Assembly (NCBI GenBank): GCA_013368445.1
Contig: JAACJO010000002.1
Span: forward strand, 248,001-312,000
Direction: 5' to 3'
Source of the DNA: Leucocoprinus leucothites
Lineage: Eukaryota; Basidiomycota; Agaricomycetes; Agaricales; Agaricaceae
Length of the DNA: 64,000 bases
Positions 22,541 to 33,949 of this stretch are shown here, one piece after another; within the stretch, counting starts at the first letter, position 1; each line of letters starts with the position of its first letter. The translations under genes and the position numbers were made by a program. The notes beneath the pieces are model-generated. The model was not told the origin of the DNA. It worked only from the letters and a program-made list of their open reading frames with translations, and searched no databases.

Positions 22541-23737
22541 ATGCAGCCCCCCTTTCCTTCTGTGGTCTCTAATCTTGGTATGCTTTTCGTTGCTAACACC
22601 TTTTATGGCAGCTTTATCGTCTTCTTTATCCTCTCAACCTTGGTTCTGCACCATCAGTCACAAGAAAACAAACGCCACTCATCAGGCTCTCTTGGGACAA
22701 CGGTCTATCTTACCCTTGGGTATATACTCTGTGCACTGATTACAACAGTAAGTCAATCGTGCTTTGCCATTGGGGCTTTTTTCACCTTGAAGACTTATAG
22801 TGCTGGATCCTGTCTTGGATTGTATTTTCGCACCCAAACCTCGTTACGGAAGACGATATTGATCTTCGATCATCAATTTTTCTGTATTTACAAGCCCTCA
22901 TAGGCAGCATCGCAGTTTTTGTGGCTGATACAATTCTAGTGAGCCCCTTGAATCAAAAAGCTGACTTGTATGTATTGCCACTAACTAGAGTATACCTTGA
23001 GCTGTTTCGCCTCTATATTATATGGGACCGTTCGAAAACTATACTCTGGCTTTGCGGGGTTATGGTTTTGAGTTATGCTGGTAGGCCACCTCTCACCGAT
23101 CACCAATCACGTCTCTCATTTATACAAGTTAATTTTACTCTTTATGTTGTCAAATTTTCCAAGAGCGGGCGAGACTGGTTGCCCGGAAGTATCTTCTTTG
23201 CCGTTCTCAACCTCAGGTAACTCACTTATTCTCAAAAATTGGATGCGTTTTTCTAAACTGCTTCAGTTCGACTGTGGGAGCTACAACGCTGATCTCGTAC
23301 AAAATGTGGATCAATTCCCGGCTTATGCGAGCTATAGGAGGCCAGCAGGTCGTATTTGTAAGTGGTAATATCCTTTTCAAGGAGATATTGATACTACTAC
23401 TACGTTCTATTCGAACAGAAATTAATTTCAATTGTCACGGAAAGTGCTGCTCTTCATACGTAAGTTATGCCTAAGCGTTCAGCCTCTCAGAAAACTCAGC
23501 CGCACCCTTGGAAGCATATGGATGGTTGTCTTTGTGATCCTTCATTACCTAGATCCTGAGGCATCATATTTGGTACTATATAGTCTCCCAGAAGTGGCGG
23601 GGATTGCGAGCTTATTGGTGAATGTACGTGTTGGTCTTGGGTGGGCCATTGGGGAAGAGGGACGTTCAGTTCATACACTCACTAATTCATCTCTGCATAC
23701 ACCGGATTTTCAGCGTCGCGAAAGTTCGGTGGAATAA
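22541..23737 (+). CDS. Seven-TM membrane protein of unknown function
   Basis: Exons 22541-22747, 22801-22938, 23002-23080, 23129-23216, 23267-23357, 23419-23459 and about 23491-23737 give roughly 297 residues. Phases agree at every join. Hydrophobic segments: NTFYGSFIVFFILSTLVLHH, VYLTLGYILCALITT, FLYLQALIGSIAVFVADTIL, TILWLCGVMVLSYAG, PGSIFFAVLNLSSTVGATTL, IVTESAAL and LGSIWMVVFVILHYL. Conserved landmarks of a large agaricomycete 7-TM family are present: FRLYIIWDRS after TM3, TVGATTLISYKMW, IVTESAALHT and the C-terminal VRVGLGWA. The exon 2/3 acceptor and the exon 7 acceptor (23490 or 23499) are the least certain. Function unknown; sometimes compared to receptors but without evidence here. 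Confidence 0.78.
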
Positions 23738-23867
23738 ATGCATTTATGGAAAAATAGGATGACTTCATTAGATAACTGCTCAGAATCATAGGCCGAGTCA
23801 ACACATTAATCAAAAACATGCAAAGACAGCACTTTGACAGATATTATATATTGGCGAGGGGGAATAC

Positions 23868-24665
23868 TCAGGCACTGATTGCGCTGGCCTTTTGCCACGA
23901 GGAACGAGATGAGGTCTCGTTGAACCACCTCGCAACATTTGGCCTCTCCTGAAGAACATTGATACCGACTGATTGTATGCCACTACCAGCTGGAAGGAAG
24001 TAGAAATCGGCAATAGTCAGTTCCTGTACAAAGCCACAGTCAGCCAAAATACACCGATCAAGACAACAAGGGGGACGAACATCGCCAGCGATGTATTTTT
24101 GCTTAGCAAGGATTTTCTCATAGACATCGAGACTCTCGCATAGGGTTTTCGTGAGTTCCTCAACCTTTGCAGGGTCGGATTCGAGTCCTTGGTACCTGTG
24201 TTGGGGTAAGTGTTTGTTGGGGTCGAGAATCACAGAGAGGCGACTCACTTCTTGTAGACAGCCTCGAGGAGGATGGGAAGCATAGCGCGATCCCAGGTGA
24301 AAGCCTCGCTAGAGATGGCTTGCTCAAGAAGGGCACGCTTGTGAATGTCGGAAGGGATTAGTTGAGGACCTTTGGCAGCATATTTGTCTGCGATGTAGCG
24401 TGCAATGGCGCGACTTTCATACAGAATAAAGCCATCGTCGTCCTCAAGCAATAGTCAGCGATTCATCTGAGCGATATAATCTCCGATAGCTTACAATGAC
24501 GGGGACCTTTCCCCAGGGATTTCTGGCCATGTGCTCGGGATTTCTGGATTCGCCCTTCAGGAGATCGAGAGTAATGAATTCGAAGGGAACCTCCTTCTCA
24601 TAGCAGATAGCTGCAACGAGTTTGGAGGGGGTAGAGAGAGGGTGCCCGTAAATTTTAAGAACCAT
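23868..24665 (-). CDS. Glutathione S-transferase, phi-like
   Basis: Exons 24665-24495, 24442-24249, 24195-24081 and 24023-23868 give 211 residues, the usual length. The thioredoxin-like N-domain is intact: MVLKIYGHPLSTPSKLVAAI with a Ser/Thr cluster at the catalytic turn, cis-Pro in WGKVPVI, and the glutathione-binding ESRAIARYIADKY. The helical C-domain contains ELTIADFYFLP, the buried Asp N-capping motif. Predicted cytosolic conjugation of glutathione to electrophiles. A relic of a related gene (exon 1 only) lies 3.3 kb away at 27995-28163 on the same strand. The exon 2 acceptor drops the Glu usually found before DDDGF; minor. Confidence 0.9.
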
Positions 24666-26330
24666 TTCTGCGAAGAAGAGCTGGGTAGTTGGGTCGGGTG
24701 TTCTGAACGAAAGTGGTGGGGTTGTTTATGCAGAATATCGTGCAGTGAAGATCATTATTTTTATATCAGGCAATGACACTTCTGTACAGAATGATGCGCG
24801 CGCAGAAGTGAAGCGACCTGTGTATCTCAGTGGTTGAGGCGATAAAGGTGGTGCATTACAAACGAGCTTACCAAGAAGCAACCCGGTCGTCCAGGCATTA
24901 GCAAGCAAAGTTCTGGTTGGCCCTGATAGGCTCTGACAAGCCCTGGCAGGACGAAGTCTGCAGGCTCGTCCAGTTGAATGTTCGACACAAGGAGCAGCCT
25001 ATCAGAGGAAAGTGCTTTGAAATCCAGGAGCAACGAGAGGCAAAGACTGACAAAGACAAATTCAAATTTGAAAATCTGTGTCATCGTTATTACTCTGATT
25101 GTTCCGACTGCCCGGTTTCCAGTGTGAAACGAAAAAGGTTTATGTGCAGTAAGCCTTGCGGAGTATTACCAACCATGTAACGACCTTCCCAGGAGAGGCT
25201 GTAGTGACTGTGATCAGCTTACACTAACATTGTTGAGCGCTGAATATTGAATTCGAGGATCAAGCTAAAAAAAAAAACTGACGTGTGACGTCAGCCTCAG
25301 CCGAGAGTGAACGCGTCGGTCGCGTCAACATCCATCAACAAATATCAACGTGTCGGCAAGGGGTCAGGGGGACTCGAGCAATCCACTATCCCAATTCCGA
25401 ATTGATTCATCCATCCCTCCTCAATTCCTCTGCCCGAATTGTAAAAGAACAAACCCTTTCCAAACACCTTTGGCACAGCCAATCTTTATTTCTCTGCTGA
25501 GGGCAGTCGGCGTAGACCGATCGGAGTCTTGTAGATCTGCTACAATGATGGGATGATAGGTGAGTAGCTTTGCGTGGCGATATTTATATATTATTCTTAT
25601 TCAAGAAGCTAGGAGTAGATTGTACTGGTTAAACTCTGAATTTGCTCGAAGTTAAGGCTTTCAGTGGCTCAAAAGGTTGGGAAGGGATGCACATGTGCTC
25701 TTGCAGGTGCTAGCGCTGCGCTGCGAATAGGACAGCCTTGGGGCTTGAAGCCGTGGCTTACGACCTCAACCTCTCATATCTCCCATACGCACAATGGGCG
25801 CTTTTACCGCGGTAAATCAAGTGCAATAAGGAACGAACCATTGTAAGTCAAATACTTCGTCTTGCTTCGTTCTTGCTCCTTACCCTACTACGTGAACCCA
25901 CCAGTTTCCGCACCCGCAGTAGCCTCAAGGCTTCTCAGACCAGCGCGTGTCGACGCAAGTAGCTCATTTATGCGGAGTTCATTCCTTTGATTGGACTTTT
26001 TGTCCTGTTCAGGTACTGCGTGTTCGTCTTGTCCTACTCAGATTCTCACTGCTATTTTTGTTTCCCTAGCCTTTACATCATACTCGTGTGCAAAGTCAAA
26101 TATATATCACTTTGATGCTGGTTGTCACCTTCAGCTACCTCACCGATGCCCCAACGCCTCTCATCTACACCCTTGGATACCACCCTGGTTAATCCTGCTT
26201 CCAGCGCGCAGATGGAGGAGGAGCGCTCTTCTATCCTACCAATCTTCCAATGTTTTCGAAAAACCGAACAATAAACCACGTATGTAAACCCACTTGTTCC
26301 CAACTACAGAGTGGGTGACACTACTTTAGT
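24666..26330. other. Intergenic, 1.7 kb
   Basis: Promoter of the glutathione transferase gene on one side and a decayed F-box locus on the other. Short frames around 25990-26290 may be remnants of the pseudogene N-terminus but no F-box is readable in them. An A10 tract lies near 25267. Nothing else recognised. Confidence 0.35.
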
Positions 26331-27685
26331 CTCTTGCCGGAAAAATCGATCCGAAAGATTGGAAACAATTTATTTCCGCCACCAGTGCTGTTACACAGTT
26401 GAAAATTATAGAAGGAATCGAGAATGGGGTGAAGCACATTTCGCTTTCCACTTGGTTCCAGGCCAACCAACTACTTGGATTTCATCGCTCTTCCCTTCGC
26501 TACATGACATTGTGGTCGAGGATTTCGATTCCCCCGTCCCACTTTTTCCCATGTTAGTATCTTCGTCCACCAACATTGTTCACATACACCCGCCGAAGTC
26601 GCATGTACCATTCACGTCGCCTTCGACTAGAAGGTCCACTCTCTCACCATCTCCATCCAATTCCTTCCGACGGCAACTCGACTTTGAAGCCTTCATTGTC
26701 CATCTATCTAGATCAGCACCCAAGCTCCAGGAGCTTCGCATAAAAAACGTCCCTCACCTTCCGTCGTCGCTCTTAGACCACCTTGCCTCGAATTTGCCCC
26801 AACTTCGCGCTTTGGAGCTTCAGGAAGTGGTCGATGTCAAGAGTTTCAATGACCTTCGCCCCCTAGGATCCCTACCAGCGCTCGAATATCTATCTCTCAC
26901 GTTTCAACCCTCTTTATCGAGCCATATATCCCAAATTGACGCACCATTGATGGACACCTTTCTTCCTATTTTAACTAGTTTAGAGCTCATCGGTCCCCGG
27001 GAGGTTGTTTTCGATTTCGCCCGAGCTCTCGGATCGAAGTCGGTGAAGAAACTGTGCCTCAGATGTAAATCGCCCCCAGTCACATTCACTCCCGGGATAA
27101 AACCAGTGTCTTCGCTTTACTTGGGAAAAGATGGTTGAAGTCGCTTCAGGAAGCCTGTATTATGGCCAGCGCAAACGAGTCAAGCTCATCTCCAGCTTCA
27201 TCGCCCTCCAACAGCTATGTATTAAAGGGGGTACCGTTGAGTCCCTAGAACAATCGCTCGCTTCACCAGCTACCTCTACGTGTTGGCGGTGGCTCGAGGT
27301 TTTGTGGCTTCCTTCCCAGCAGCCTGTATCCTTTCAGTAGCCGCGAATCATTGCAGAAACCGCACCATCACTGCACGCGATGACCCTTAATCTCAATACC
27401 GGGAATATTCCCAAGCCCTATGGAATTTCACCTATCCGGCCCCACTTCCGTACCCTCACTCTTGCTAGTGAAGACGCCCTCTACGGTCAGCTGAAGAAGG
27501 GTCAAGGCGAAATCCAATATGCGCTTGATGTTGCTCGGCACCTCGACCTACTTTTTCCTGACCTTGTTTTGTTGAATTCGTCTCCTGCCGCCAAATTTTG
27601 GCTTGGAGTATGGAAAGTCATGAGGCTATGTCAGAACGTTCGAGACGATCAGAAGAGGCAGAAAAAGTCGAACTCTCAGTCTTGA
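26331..27685 (+). pseudogene. Degraded F-box/LRR-type gene
   Basis: Three protein-like blocks lie in succession but in different frames. Block 1 (about 26331-26460) reads LAGKIDPKDWKQFISATSAV and IIEGIENGVKHISLSTW. Block 2 (about 26480-27125) is clearly LRR-like: FPSLHDIVVEDFD, LQELRIKNVPHLP, LPQLRALELQEVVD, LPALEYLSLTFQP, SVKKLCLRC. Block 3 (27131-27685) contains FIALQQLCIKGGTV and LEVLWLPSQQPVSFQ, is cut by an in-frame TAG at 27338-27340, and continues with HFRTLTLASEDALY. No intron large enough explains the shifts or the stop. The order of blocks fits the LRR half of the local F-box genes. The F-box itself is lost or unreadable. Confidence 0.65.
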
Positions 27686-27994
27686 CTTGTTCGAAGTGTG
27701 TACGGTGCCCATGACCCCCCACTTTTTCATACCAGCGCACTAAAGTCTTACATGTATGGAGGTTTCTTGATTTCCTGGTCTCGCTAAGTTTTCGATCGGA
27801 TTTATTGTCGTGCAGTAAGATCTCTCATTCATCCTGTCCATTCTGTATCAGTCCAACCTCGGGATAGAGTTTAGGGCCTTCTATATCTTGATACCACCCA
27901 TGAGTTGACATTTTCAATACACATTGAATCATCGTCGTTCTATAATATATGTTCGATGAGTTGCATTCTTGGCTGCCTGAAAACCAATACCTAC
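27686..27994. other. Spacer with possible remnant of GST exon 2
   Basis: Downstream of the relic glutathione transferase exon, the minus strand around 27865-27885 reads EGPKLYP, which resembles the KGPQLIP segment of exon 2 in the intact gene. Too short to be sure. Otherwise nothing recognised. Confidence 0.25.
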
Positions 27995-28163
27995 CATGAC
28001 GGGGACTTGACCATACGGCTGTGTTGAGAGAAATCCTGGGTCCCTCTGTTCTCCCTTGAGGATGTCGACTTCTATGTGCTCGAAGGAGACATTCTTCTCA
28101 TAGAGGACAAGAGCAACTAGCTTTGCGGGGGGATCGAGTGTAGCCATATAATTTCAAGACCAT
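27995..28163 (-). pseudogene. Glutathione S-transferase relic, exon 1 only
   Basis: The minus strand starts MVLKLYGYTRSP and then shifts frame within a C6 tract (28130s) before continuing AKLVALVLYEKNVSFEHIEV, LKGEQRDPGF and YGQVPVM. It ends at a preserved GTAGGT donor, exactly where exon 1 of the intact gene at 24665-23868 ends (169 nt against 171 nt). No downstream exons follow. The single frameshift plus missing exons mark it as a truncated duplicate. It is diverged from the intact copy at about half the residues, so the duplication is old or the source was another paralogue. Confidence 0.75.
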
Positions 28164-29191
28164 TCTGCCTGGATAATACGAGAGTAAACGAGAACGAGGT
28201 TAGAACGAGAGTTGGAATGGGTGAATATCTTGGATTGATGCACAGTGCCAAAGGTCCTATATCTTATATACCGACCATGGGCCAGGATGAGGGGCACACA
28301 CTACTAGATTTGCCACTTGATTGATCAAAGTTTGGCTGGGATGACAACGACTTGTCTTGCTCATTGATCAAATAACACATTAACCTCATGACGAGGCCCT
28401 AGGTATTTAGAATGTCAGCAATGACGGACACGGCCTTGATATTACTGAGAAAATGACAAACCCCGCAGAGAATTAGGCTTCATGATCAGCCTACGGAGCG
28501 AATGTGCCTGAATATCGTGATGCTTCAAGCCTTTGTGGTTGCATACTCCGAGTCCAAGATAATCCGTTTGATTTGTATCAGCCCCTTTCCATGAGCCTCA
28601 CGAGCTACTGGCAGGTCTTTAAACCATGTAGTCAGATATATTAACGGGGCTGGGCAAGCGCCAAGTGTCGATAAATGAGACAAATGTAGTCACTCACCTT
28701 CACCTTGGTTAGCTCATTGATTAATCATCCGACCTGGGGGCTTGACAAGCTAGTACAGTAGCAGGTCGACTCCAGGTCGGACAGAGTAACAAGAGTACAA
28801 CAACTTGGGCAATATATTCACGTTCCCGCTTTCAACATTCTAAATCACATGCACCTGGCTAACTTCTCAATTCGCCTGGACCCCTGCCTTCGTAAGTTAC
28901 CTCGTTTAAGCGAGGGCGGCTGGTCAATCTGTACGTGTGGTCAGTCCATAAGAAGAAAAAAATTCCCTTTTCGGATGTTTGCATATGGTCGAAACCTAGA
29001 AGTGACTGACTGATATCAGAAACGAGCTATTATATCAGGCGGAGTTTTAGCCATCCATCGTGGGAATGTCTGCTGCCAGCTGAACAAACCCTGGCTGCAC
29101 CGTATCGGGATCATCTTAAATTCGTTGACTCAGGCTATTTCTAGTGGCTGCTTCCAGGATGTAGGGACCTTCTCCAGCCTCACAATGCCGC
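28164..29191. other. Intergenic, 1 kb
   Basis: Between the relic and the next F-box gene. It may hold a first exon for that gene (which lacks an in-frame ATG), but no convincing candidate was found. Nothing else recognised. Confidence 0.35.
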
Positions 29192-30517
29192 TTGCTCACT
29201 TTACCCCCCATCAGGCCCACGAACGTCGATTCTCTTCCCCCAGAGATTCTTGGCGAAATCTTTCTGTCAGCTCTCTCGCATTTCAGTGAGGAGACATGTC
29301 ACCGAGCACGAGCTGCGACCAGGCTCTCCACCGTCTGCAGACGATGGCGGTCAATTGCGATTTCCTTCCCTCCTCTGTGGTGTTATATCCAGATATGCCT
29401 TCCTGCTCTATATCCACCTATCCAACAACTGTCGTTGTGGATTGACCGATCAAGGAACAACTCACTGAGTCTGAACGTCGGATATCCTTGCCTTGTGGAG
29501 GTTGCAAACCCAAGGGCACCCTTCACCCAAGACACACAACAATATTTCAAAGCCGTTTTGAAAGTGTTGACCCCCACTTGCAATCGTTGGGCGTCATTAA
29601 AGCTGGAGTTTGACCTGGGCCATGCCACCATCTTCCAAAGATATGTATTCCAGCAGGCTACCAAACTGCATAAGCTCGACGTCAGTGTTTGGGGTATGAG
29701 AGACGAGCTCTTCGATGAAGAAGCCTTCTTAACGGCTCTATCAACGACACCTACACTGAAGCGCCTCAAACTGTGCATGGGTTTATACGAACGCCCTGCA
29801 CAATTGACTCCAGACTTTCCGTGGCACTCGCTTGCTCACGTTGATTTATCCTGCGATATTCCTTGGGAATGTCTCGCTTGTACATTATCGAGTTGCACCT
29901 CAGTGGTTTACCTCTCTATTTGTGCCATAGATAGAGCCAACGACGAGAAGGCAGTTCCAAAGCACATTTTCCTCCCAAATCTACGGAGATTACGGATCGG
30001 GCTCTCTTCTAACGATGCGTTCACGCTTTTTGATTTGCTCGAATGCCCTCAATTGTGCGTTTTGAACGCCAGAATAGGGCGCCCACGCCACGGGGTTCAC
30101 CACCAAGCATACGGGCACCTCGAGTCTTTCCTCAGGGGTAATAGACACGACATCCATGGTCTTACGTTAGAACTGTGGCTTAACCAGGAACTACATGCAG
30201 CCGATTTGGACCTTTTCTTGAGTCTCCGGAGGGCACAAATTGTTTATGTCGAAATCACCATCTACGAAACGGGAATTTACGACTGTACCTCCGACTTCAA
30301 TGAACTTATAGCCGTCTTGGATGACGTGTCCTTGGCTGGCGGAAGCCGTTCATCATCATTCCCACCGCTCGTCGTGTTAGAAGAATGGACGTATCGCGAG
30401 ACGAAGCCGGGGCGGTCGGACGGCCCTCCGCCCACTAATTTCTTCCGTGGGCTTCGTATTCCCTATTGTCCCTTAGACCAACCACACCGAAAGCTTTGCT
30501 CCATGCATGTTGATTAG
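29192..30517 (+). CDS. F-box/LRR-like protein, start unresolved
   Basis: Open frame of about 440 residues. The F-box begins almost at once: TNVDSLPPEILGEIFLSALS and LSTVCRRWRSIAISFPPLWC, followed by irregular LRRs (LHKLDVSVWG, LKRLKLCMGL, HVDLSCDI, LPNLRRLRIGLSS, HGLTLELWL). There is no in-frame ATG before the F-box: the frame is closed by TAG at 29162 and the only nearby ATG (29185) is in another frame. Either a short 5' exon is spliced to the CAG acceptor at 29211-29213, or the gene has lost its start. The body shows no internal stop, favouring a functional gene. Predicted SCF adaptor. Confidence 0.72.
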   Translation: MLTLPPIRPTNVDSLPPEILGEIFLSALSHFSEETCHRARAATRLSTVCRRWRSIAISFPPLWCYIQICLPALYPPIQQLSLWIDRSRNNSLSLNVGYPCLVEVANPRAPFTQDTQQYFKAVLKVLTPTCNRWASLKLEFDLGHATIFQRYVFQQATKLHKLDVSVWGMRDELFDEEAFLTALSTTPTLKRLKLCMGLYERPAQLTPDFPWHSLAHVDLSCDIPWECLACTLSSCTSVVYLSICAIDRANDEKAVPKHIFLPNLRRLRIGLSSNDAFTLFDLLECPQLCVLNARIGRPRHGVHHQAYGHLESFLRGNRHDIHGLTLELWLNQELHAADLDLFLSLRRAQIVYVEITIYETGIYDCTSDFNELIAVLDDVSLAGGSRSSSFPPLVVLEEWTYRETKPGRSDGPPPTNFFRGLRIPYCPLDQPHRKLCSMHVD

Positions 30518-31197
30518 CTAGAAGCACTGGTTCTTTAGCTCTCCGAATTTATAATGTATGACCCATCTCCGCAAACTAGTACGCTGGAGCTTTAGGAAAT
30601 GTCGGAGCTTGCTATCTTTGCTCAGATTACCATGGTATTTCTAGAGTCCAGGATGAGATATCCTCTCGTGTTTCGACATTTAGCTGAGGGTATGTATCAC
30701 TGGAGGCTGTTCAACCAGGCACAAAGCACGCCTCGGGATGCTCTACAATCGAGAGCCTGATGCTGTCAGCGATATATTCGTATTTGCAGAGATCTATGGT
30801 TTTCCATGTCCTGTAGGCTTGGCTAGAAGAGCGAGCACAGCCCATCACCCACAACAATCCTCGGCGTCCGGCATTTTCCAGGTGTTGTAGTGGATCGCCG
30901 GCTGTTATAGTTCATTCTCATCCCCTAGTATGGACGAGCAAGGTAGTCAGTTTCTTCTACGCCGCTCTTCCTTTGTTGAGTCCTTTAGCTGTGACCAAGA
31001 GGCACTGGACAGTCACGGTGCCGGGTGAATTGCAAGTCGGAATCAAACACGTGTGTTGAATGATCGATCTCGATCAATTGATCCCATCAGTACCCAATGT
31101 CAGCTCGTGCACTCGAGCCCTCCGTCGTGCCGGATACGGCTGTGGACACTCGAAATCATCCTCAGCAGGCAAAGCCACCCTTCGTATAATCCTCAAA
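30518..31197. other. Intergenic spacer
   Basis: Between an F-box gene and the truncated NACHT gene. Nothing recognised. Confidence 0.4.
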
Positions 31198-32450
31198 ATG
31201 GCCACAACAAGTTCTCATCTTCCTGATTCTCAAAGCAAGCAAGGTAAACTCCGAGCTTCAGACCTAGAAATCTCGATTTGCTCACGAAGTTTCTCTGCTT
31301 GGTAGATCAATCACTGAGCCTCATATCCAACGCTGGTGTTGGCACGTTCAAGTTTACTCATTCATTCCTGGTAAACAACCCAAACGTAATCTCACGACTC
31401 ATACGGTCCGATGGAATAGGTGAGGCGCCAACGTCGATAGGGCACAGCCTGCTCATTGATTTCCACCCAGGACTACACATTCTTGCCGAAGGGGGAATGA
31501 TCGGAGTAGAAGTCGATGCATCCAAGCGAATGTATCAACGGCGTAGTTTTGCTGCGACACGGAAGAACATGCGAGGCCGTGTTCTTGACTGGGCTGAAGG
31601 AAGGATCGACCGCGCCTGGCGAATGATCTGGATTATGGGTCCTGGGGGAGTCGGAAAGTCTTCCATAGCACAGAAGATTGCTGATGCGATGAGACTAGAC
31701 GGTCGATTAGGCTGTTGCCTCTTCTTTTCTCCTCGCCATAACGACTCAACAAAGATCATGGCCACACTTGCATACCAGCTTGCTGTCAAGCATGCATGGT
31801 ACAAACACATCGTCACCAAAAGACTGGCCGATGATCCAAATCTCCTTGAAAGGCCTCTCCATATCCAATTCAGACAACTCATAATTCATCCATTCCAATT
31901 CATCATGACACACGATCCATCTATATTAGATCGGCCTCTACTCATCATCCTGGACGGCGTAGATAAAGTGAAAGGCGAGATTGCACAGTGCGAACTCATC
32001 GAAATCATCGCAGAACACGTTCGATGCGTCCAGAAATTCCCCCTACTCTGGCTTATCTGTAGCAAGCCGGAATGGTATTTCAAATATCTTGTTTCGCAGA
32101 CAGATTTTCCTATTGTTTGTGAACGTGAAGAGCTAAAGGACGAGACGGAGGCGAGACAGGGCCAGGATGATTCTAATGTCAGAGGGCCGGCACCTGGCCG
32201 ATTTGTTTTTGCCGATGCTGTTATGCGATATGCCGCATCCCCAAAACCAGCGCCACCCCAGGCAGACCCCAATGATTGGCAACTCGACTGCGTTGTGCTA
32301 GGCCCGATGGGCGCCCTTGAGCAGTTGACCCGGTGAGCCCGGTATACGCATTCGATTTTCCAGATCACTTCTAATCGCATTCTTTACAGAGATGTTCAGA
32401 GTAGAGTAACAGATCGAGATATGAGGACGGTCGTGGTCCCGATGCAATGA
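31198..32450 (+). CDS. Truncated NACHT-domain (NLR-like) NTPase
   Basis: Exons 31198-31243, 31306-32332 and 32390-32450 give about 377 residues. A Walker A motif is present (MGPGGVGKSSIAQK) followed by ATLAYQLAVKHAW, the Walker B-like block PLLIILDGVDKVKGE and LLWLICSKPEWYFKYL, the sensor-like S-x-P-E-W of agaricomycete NACHT proteins. It then diverges: the region matching the winged-helix part (ADAVMRYAASPK, GALEQLTRDVQSRVTDRDM) is compressed and the frame stops at VVVPMQ. The full-length relative at 39028-42518 runs on for several hundred residues. So this is a shortened gene or pseudogene that keeps the NTPase core. The N-terminal 100 residues are not recognised. Walker B has Asp-Lys where Asp-Glu is usual, so hydrolysis may be lost. 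Confidence 0.7.
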
Positions 32451-32822
32451 TGAAGTCATTCATTAGCGCCCCGTCTCTTACTAGGACAGATATCCAGGAA
32501 TGTCGCCTCGCTCTCTCGGGTTGAACTGGCAGTGATACTGATAGCCTCATGGATACTTGATTAAAAATATTACTGAGAATCAGACGATTACGTGCCTTAT
32601 TGAGCACTATAGACAGTGGAACTGTGGGTAGATCAGATTTTGGGTCTGTTGCCCCTACCACACCGTACGCTCTACGCACTTGTGATCGATCCATTTCTCA
32701 GCTAAAGAGATTTAGAAACAGCTATATCGGATAAATACACAGAAGATATATACTTGATTTATTCCAACGGAATTAGAGCGTCGTAAAATGTCCACGAAGC
32801 GAGGGTAGGAAACAAGCTACGC
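32451..32822. other. Convergent intergenic spacer
   Basis: 3' regions of the NACHT gene and of Gly/Ser-rich gene A. Nothing recognised. Confidence 0.4.
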
Positions 32823-33949
32823 TCAAATCCAGCAAATTGCTCGAAACAACCACCAAACCAACAAAACCGATCCCAAACTCTCCATCATCAACCTCGTTTC
32901 CACGTGCACAGCTGCACTAACAAGCGGTACATTATTTCCAATTGTCTGGTTCAAACAATTCAACAGCGCTCTATCCACATCCCCAGGTAACGGCACCTGC
33001 GGCGTACTTTCATTCCCACTGAACACAGCAGTGTTATTGTACCCATCCAGGGTCAACGCAACACTACTAGCCCTGTAATATTGTACCGCCTGCTCTGGTT
33101 GAGGTGGGCCGGTAGGTGGATACTGAGAAGGTTTGATAGAAGAGGGAGAAGAGAGAGAGGAATTGCATGAAGAGATGAGGGTAGGGATTAATGATGTCAT
33201 TGTTGTGTTGTCGGCTAAGAGTCGGAAAGTTGAGTTGGTGGATATGTTTGAAGAGATAAATGTCGTTGTGAATTCAGGTCCGCCTGGACGAGTTGTGTTT
33301 TCTGGAGAACCGTACTATTAGTACGTAGATGTGAGTTGATTGAAAGCGGCGTATGCATTGAGGGGTTGCACTTACCTCGCCTGAAGCGTTAAGGTAATGA
33401 GCTCCGCCGAATCCTACTGCACCTCCCCACGTAACTGGCCAGAAGTAAAATGGAAATCCACGACCTGCAACGCCTATTCCTGAACTTCCTGGATATCCAC
33501 TTCCGTACCACCTGAGAGTACGAACTAAGTCTATTAGCCGTAAGAATAATGAAAGCAGCTCACGAAGTTCCATAAACTTGACCTCTCGTCCCTCCTCCTT
33601 GCGACCGTCCAGCAAAAGGTTGTCCAGCGGGGATTTGTATAGGGGATCCTCCACCTCTACCAGTAGACGTCGTAGACGTAGATGATCCTCCAACACTAAC
33701 AGGAGGACCTCTAGCACCACCACTGCCACTACCACCACCGGTATTTCCACCAGAAGAACCAGTAGTGCCTCTACCTCCGGAGCTCCCACCTATACTTCCT
33801 GCTCCTCCTCCAAAACTAGGACCACCTCCTATACTCGGTGGGCCTGAGGTACCTCCTCTGCTGCCTGCTGAACCTGTACCGGAGCTTACAGACCCACTAC
33901 TTGAGCCGCCACCGCGCTGTCTCTTGAGAAGGACACTTGGGAAAATCAT
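32823..33949 (-). CDS. Gly/Ser-rich protein with C-terminal hydrophobic anchor (paralogue A)
   Basis: Exons 33949-33564, 33511-33376 and 33314-32823 give about 337 residues. Exon 1 encodes a low-complexity Gly/Ser/Pro domain (GGTSGPPSIGGGPSFGGGAG). Exon 2 encodes an aromatic block, YGSGYPGSSGIGVAGRGFPF then YFWPVTWGG and FGGAHYLN. Exon 3 encodes a Thr/Ser-rich, N-glycosylation-rich segment (NTTRPGG, NISTNST, NNTAVFSGNES, NQTIGNN) and ends in a hydrophobic tail, LGSVLLVWWLFRAICWI, like a GPI signal or tail anchor. No N-terminal signal peptide is seen; a KRQR site follows the first ten residues. The neighbouring paralogue B has the same exon sizes. I recall the GRGFPFYFWP-like block from fungal proteins of unknown role. 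Cell-surface location is inferred. Confidence 0.72.

Noticed and set aside
27330..27345. Possible 12-nt intron removing the TAG stop in the F-box relic
   Set aside because: Far below the minimum intron length seen elsewhere in the window (about 48 nt).
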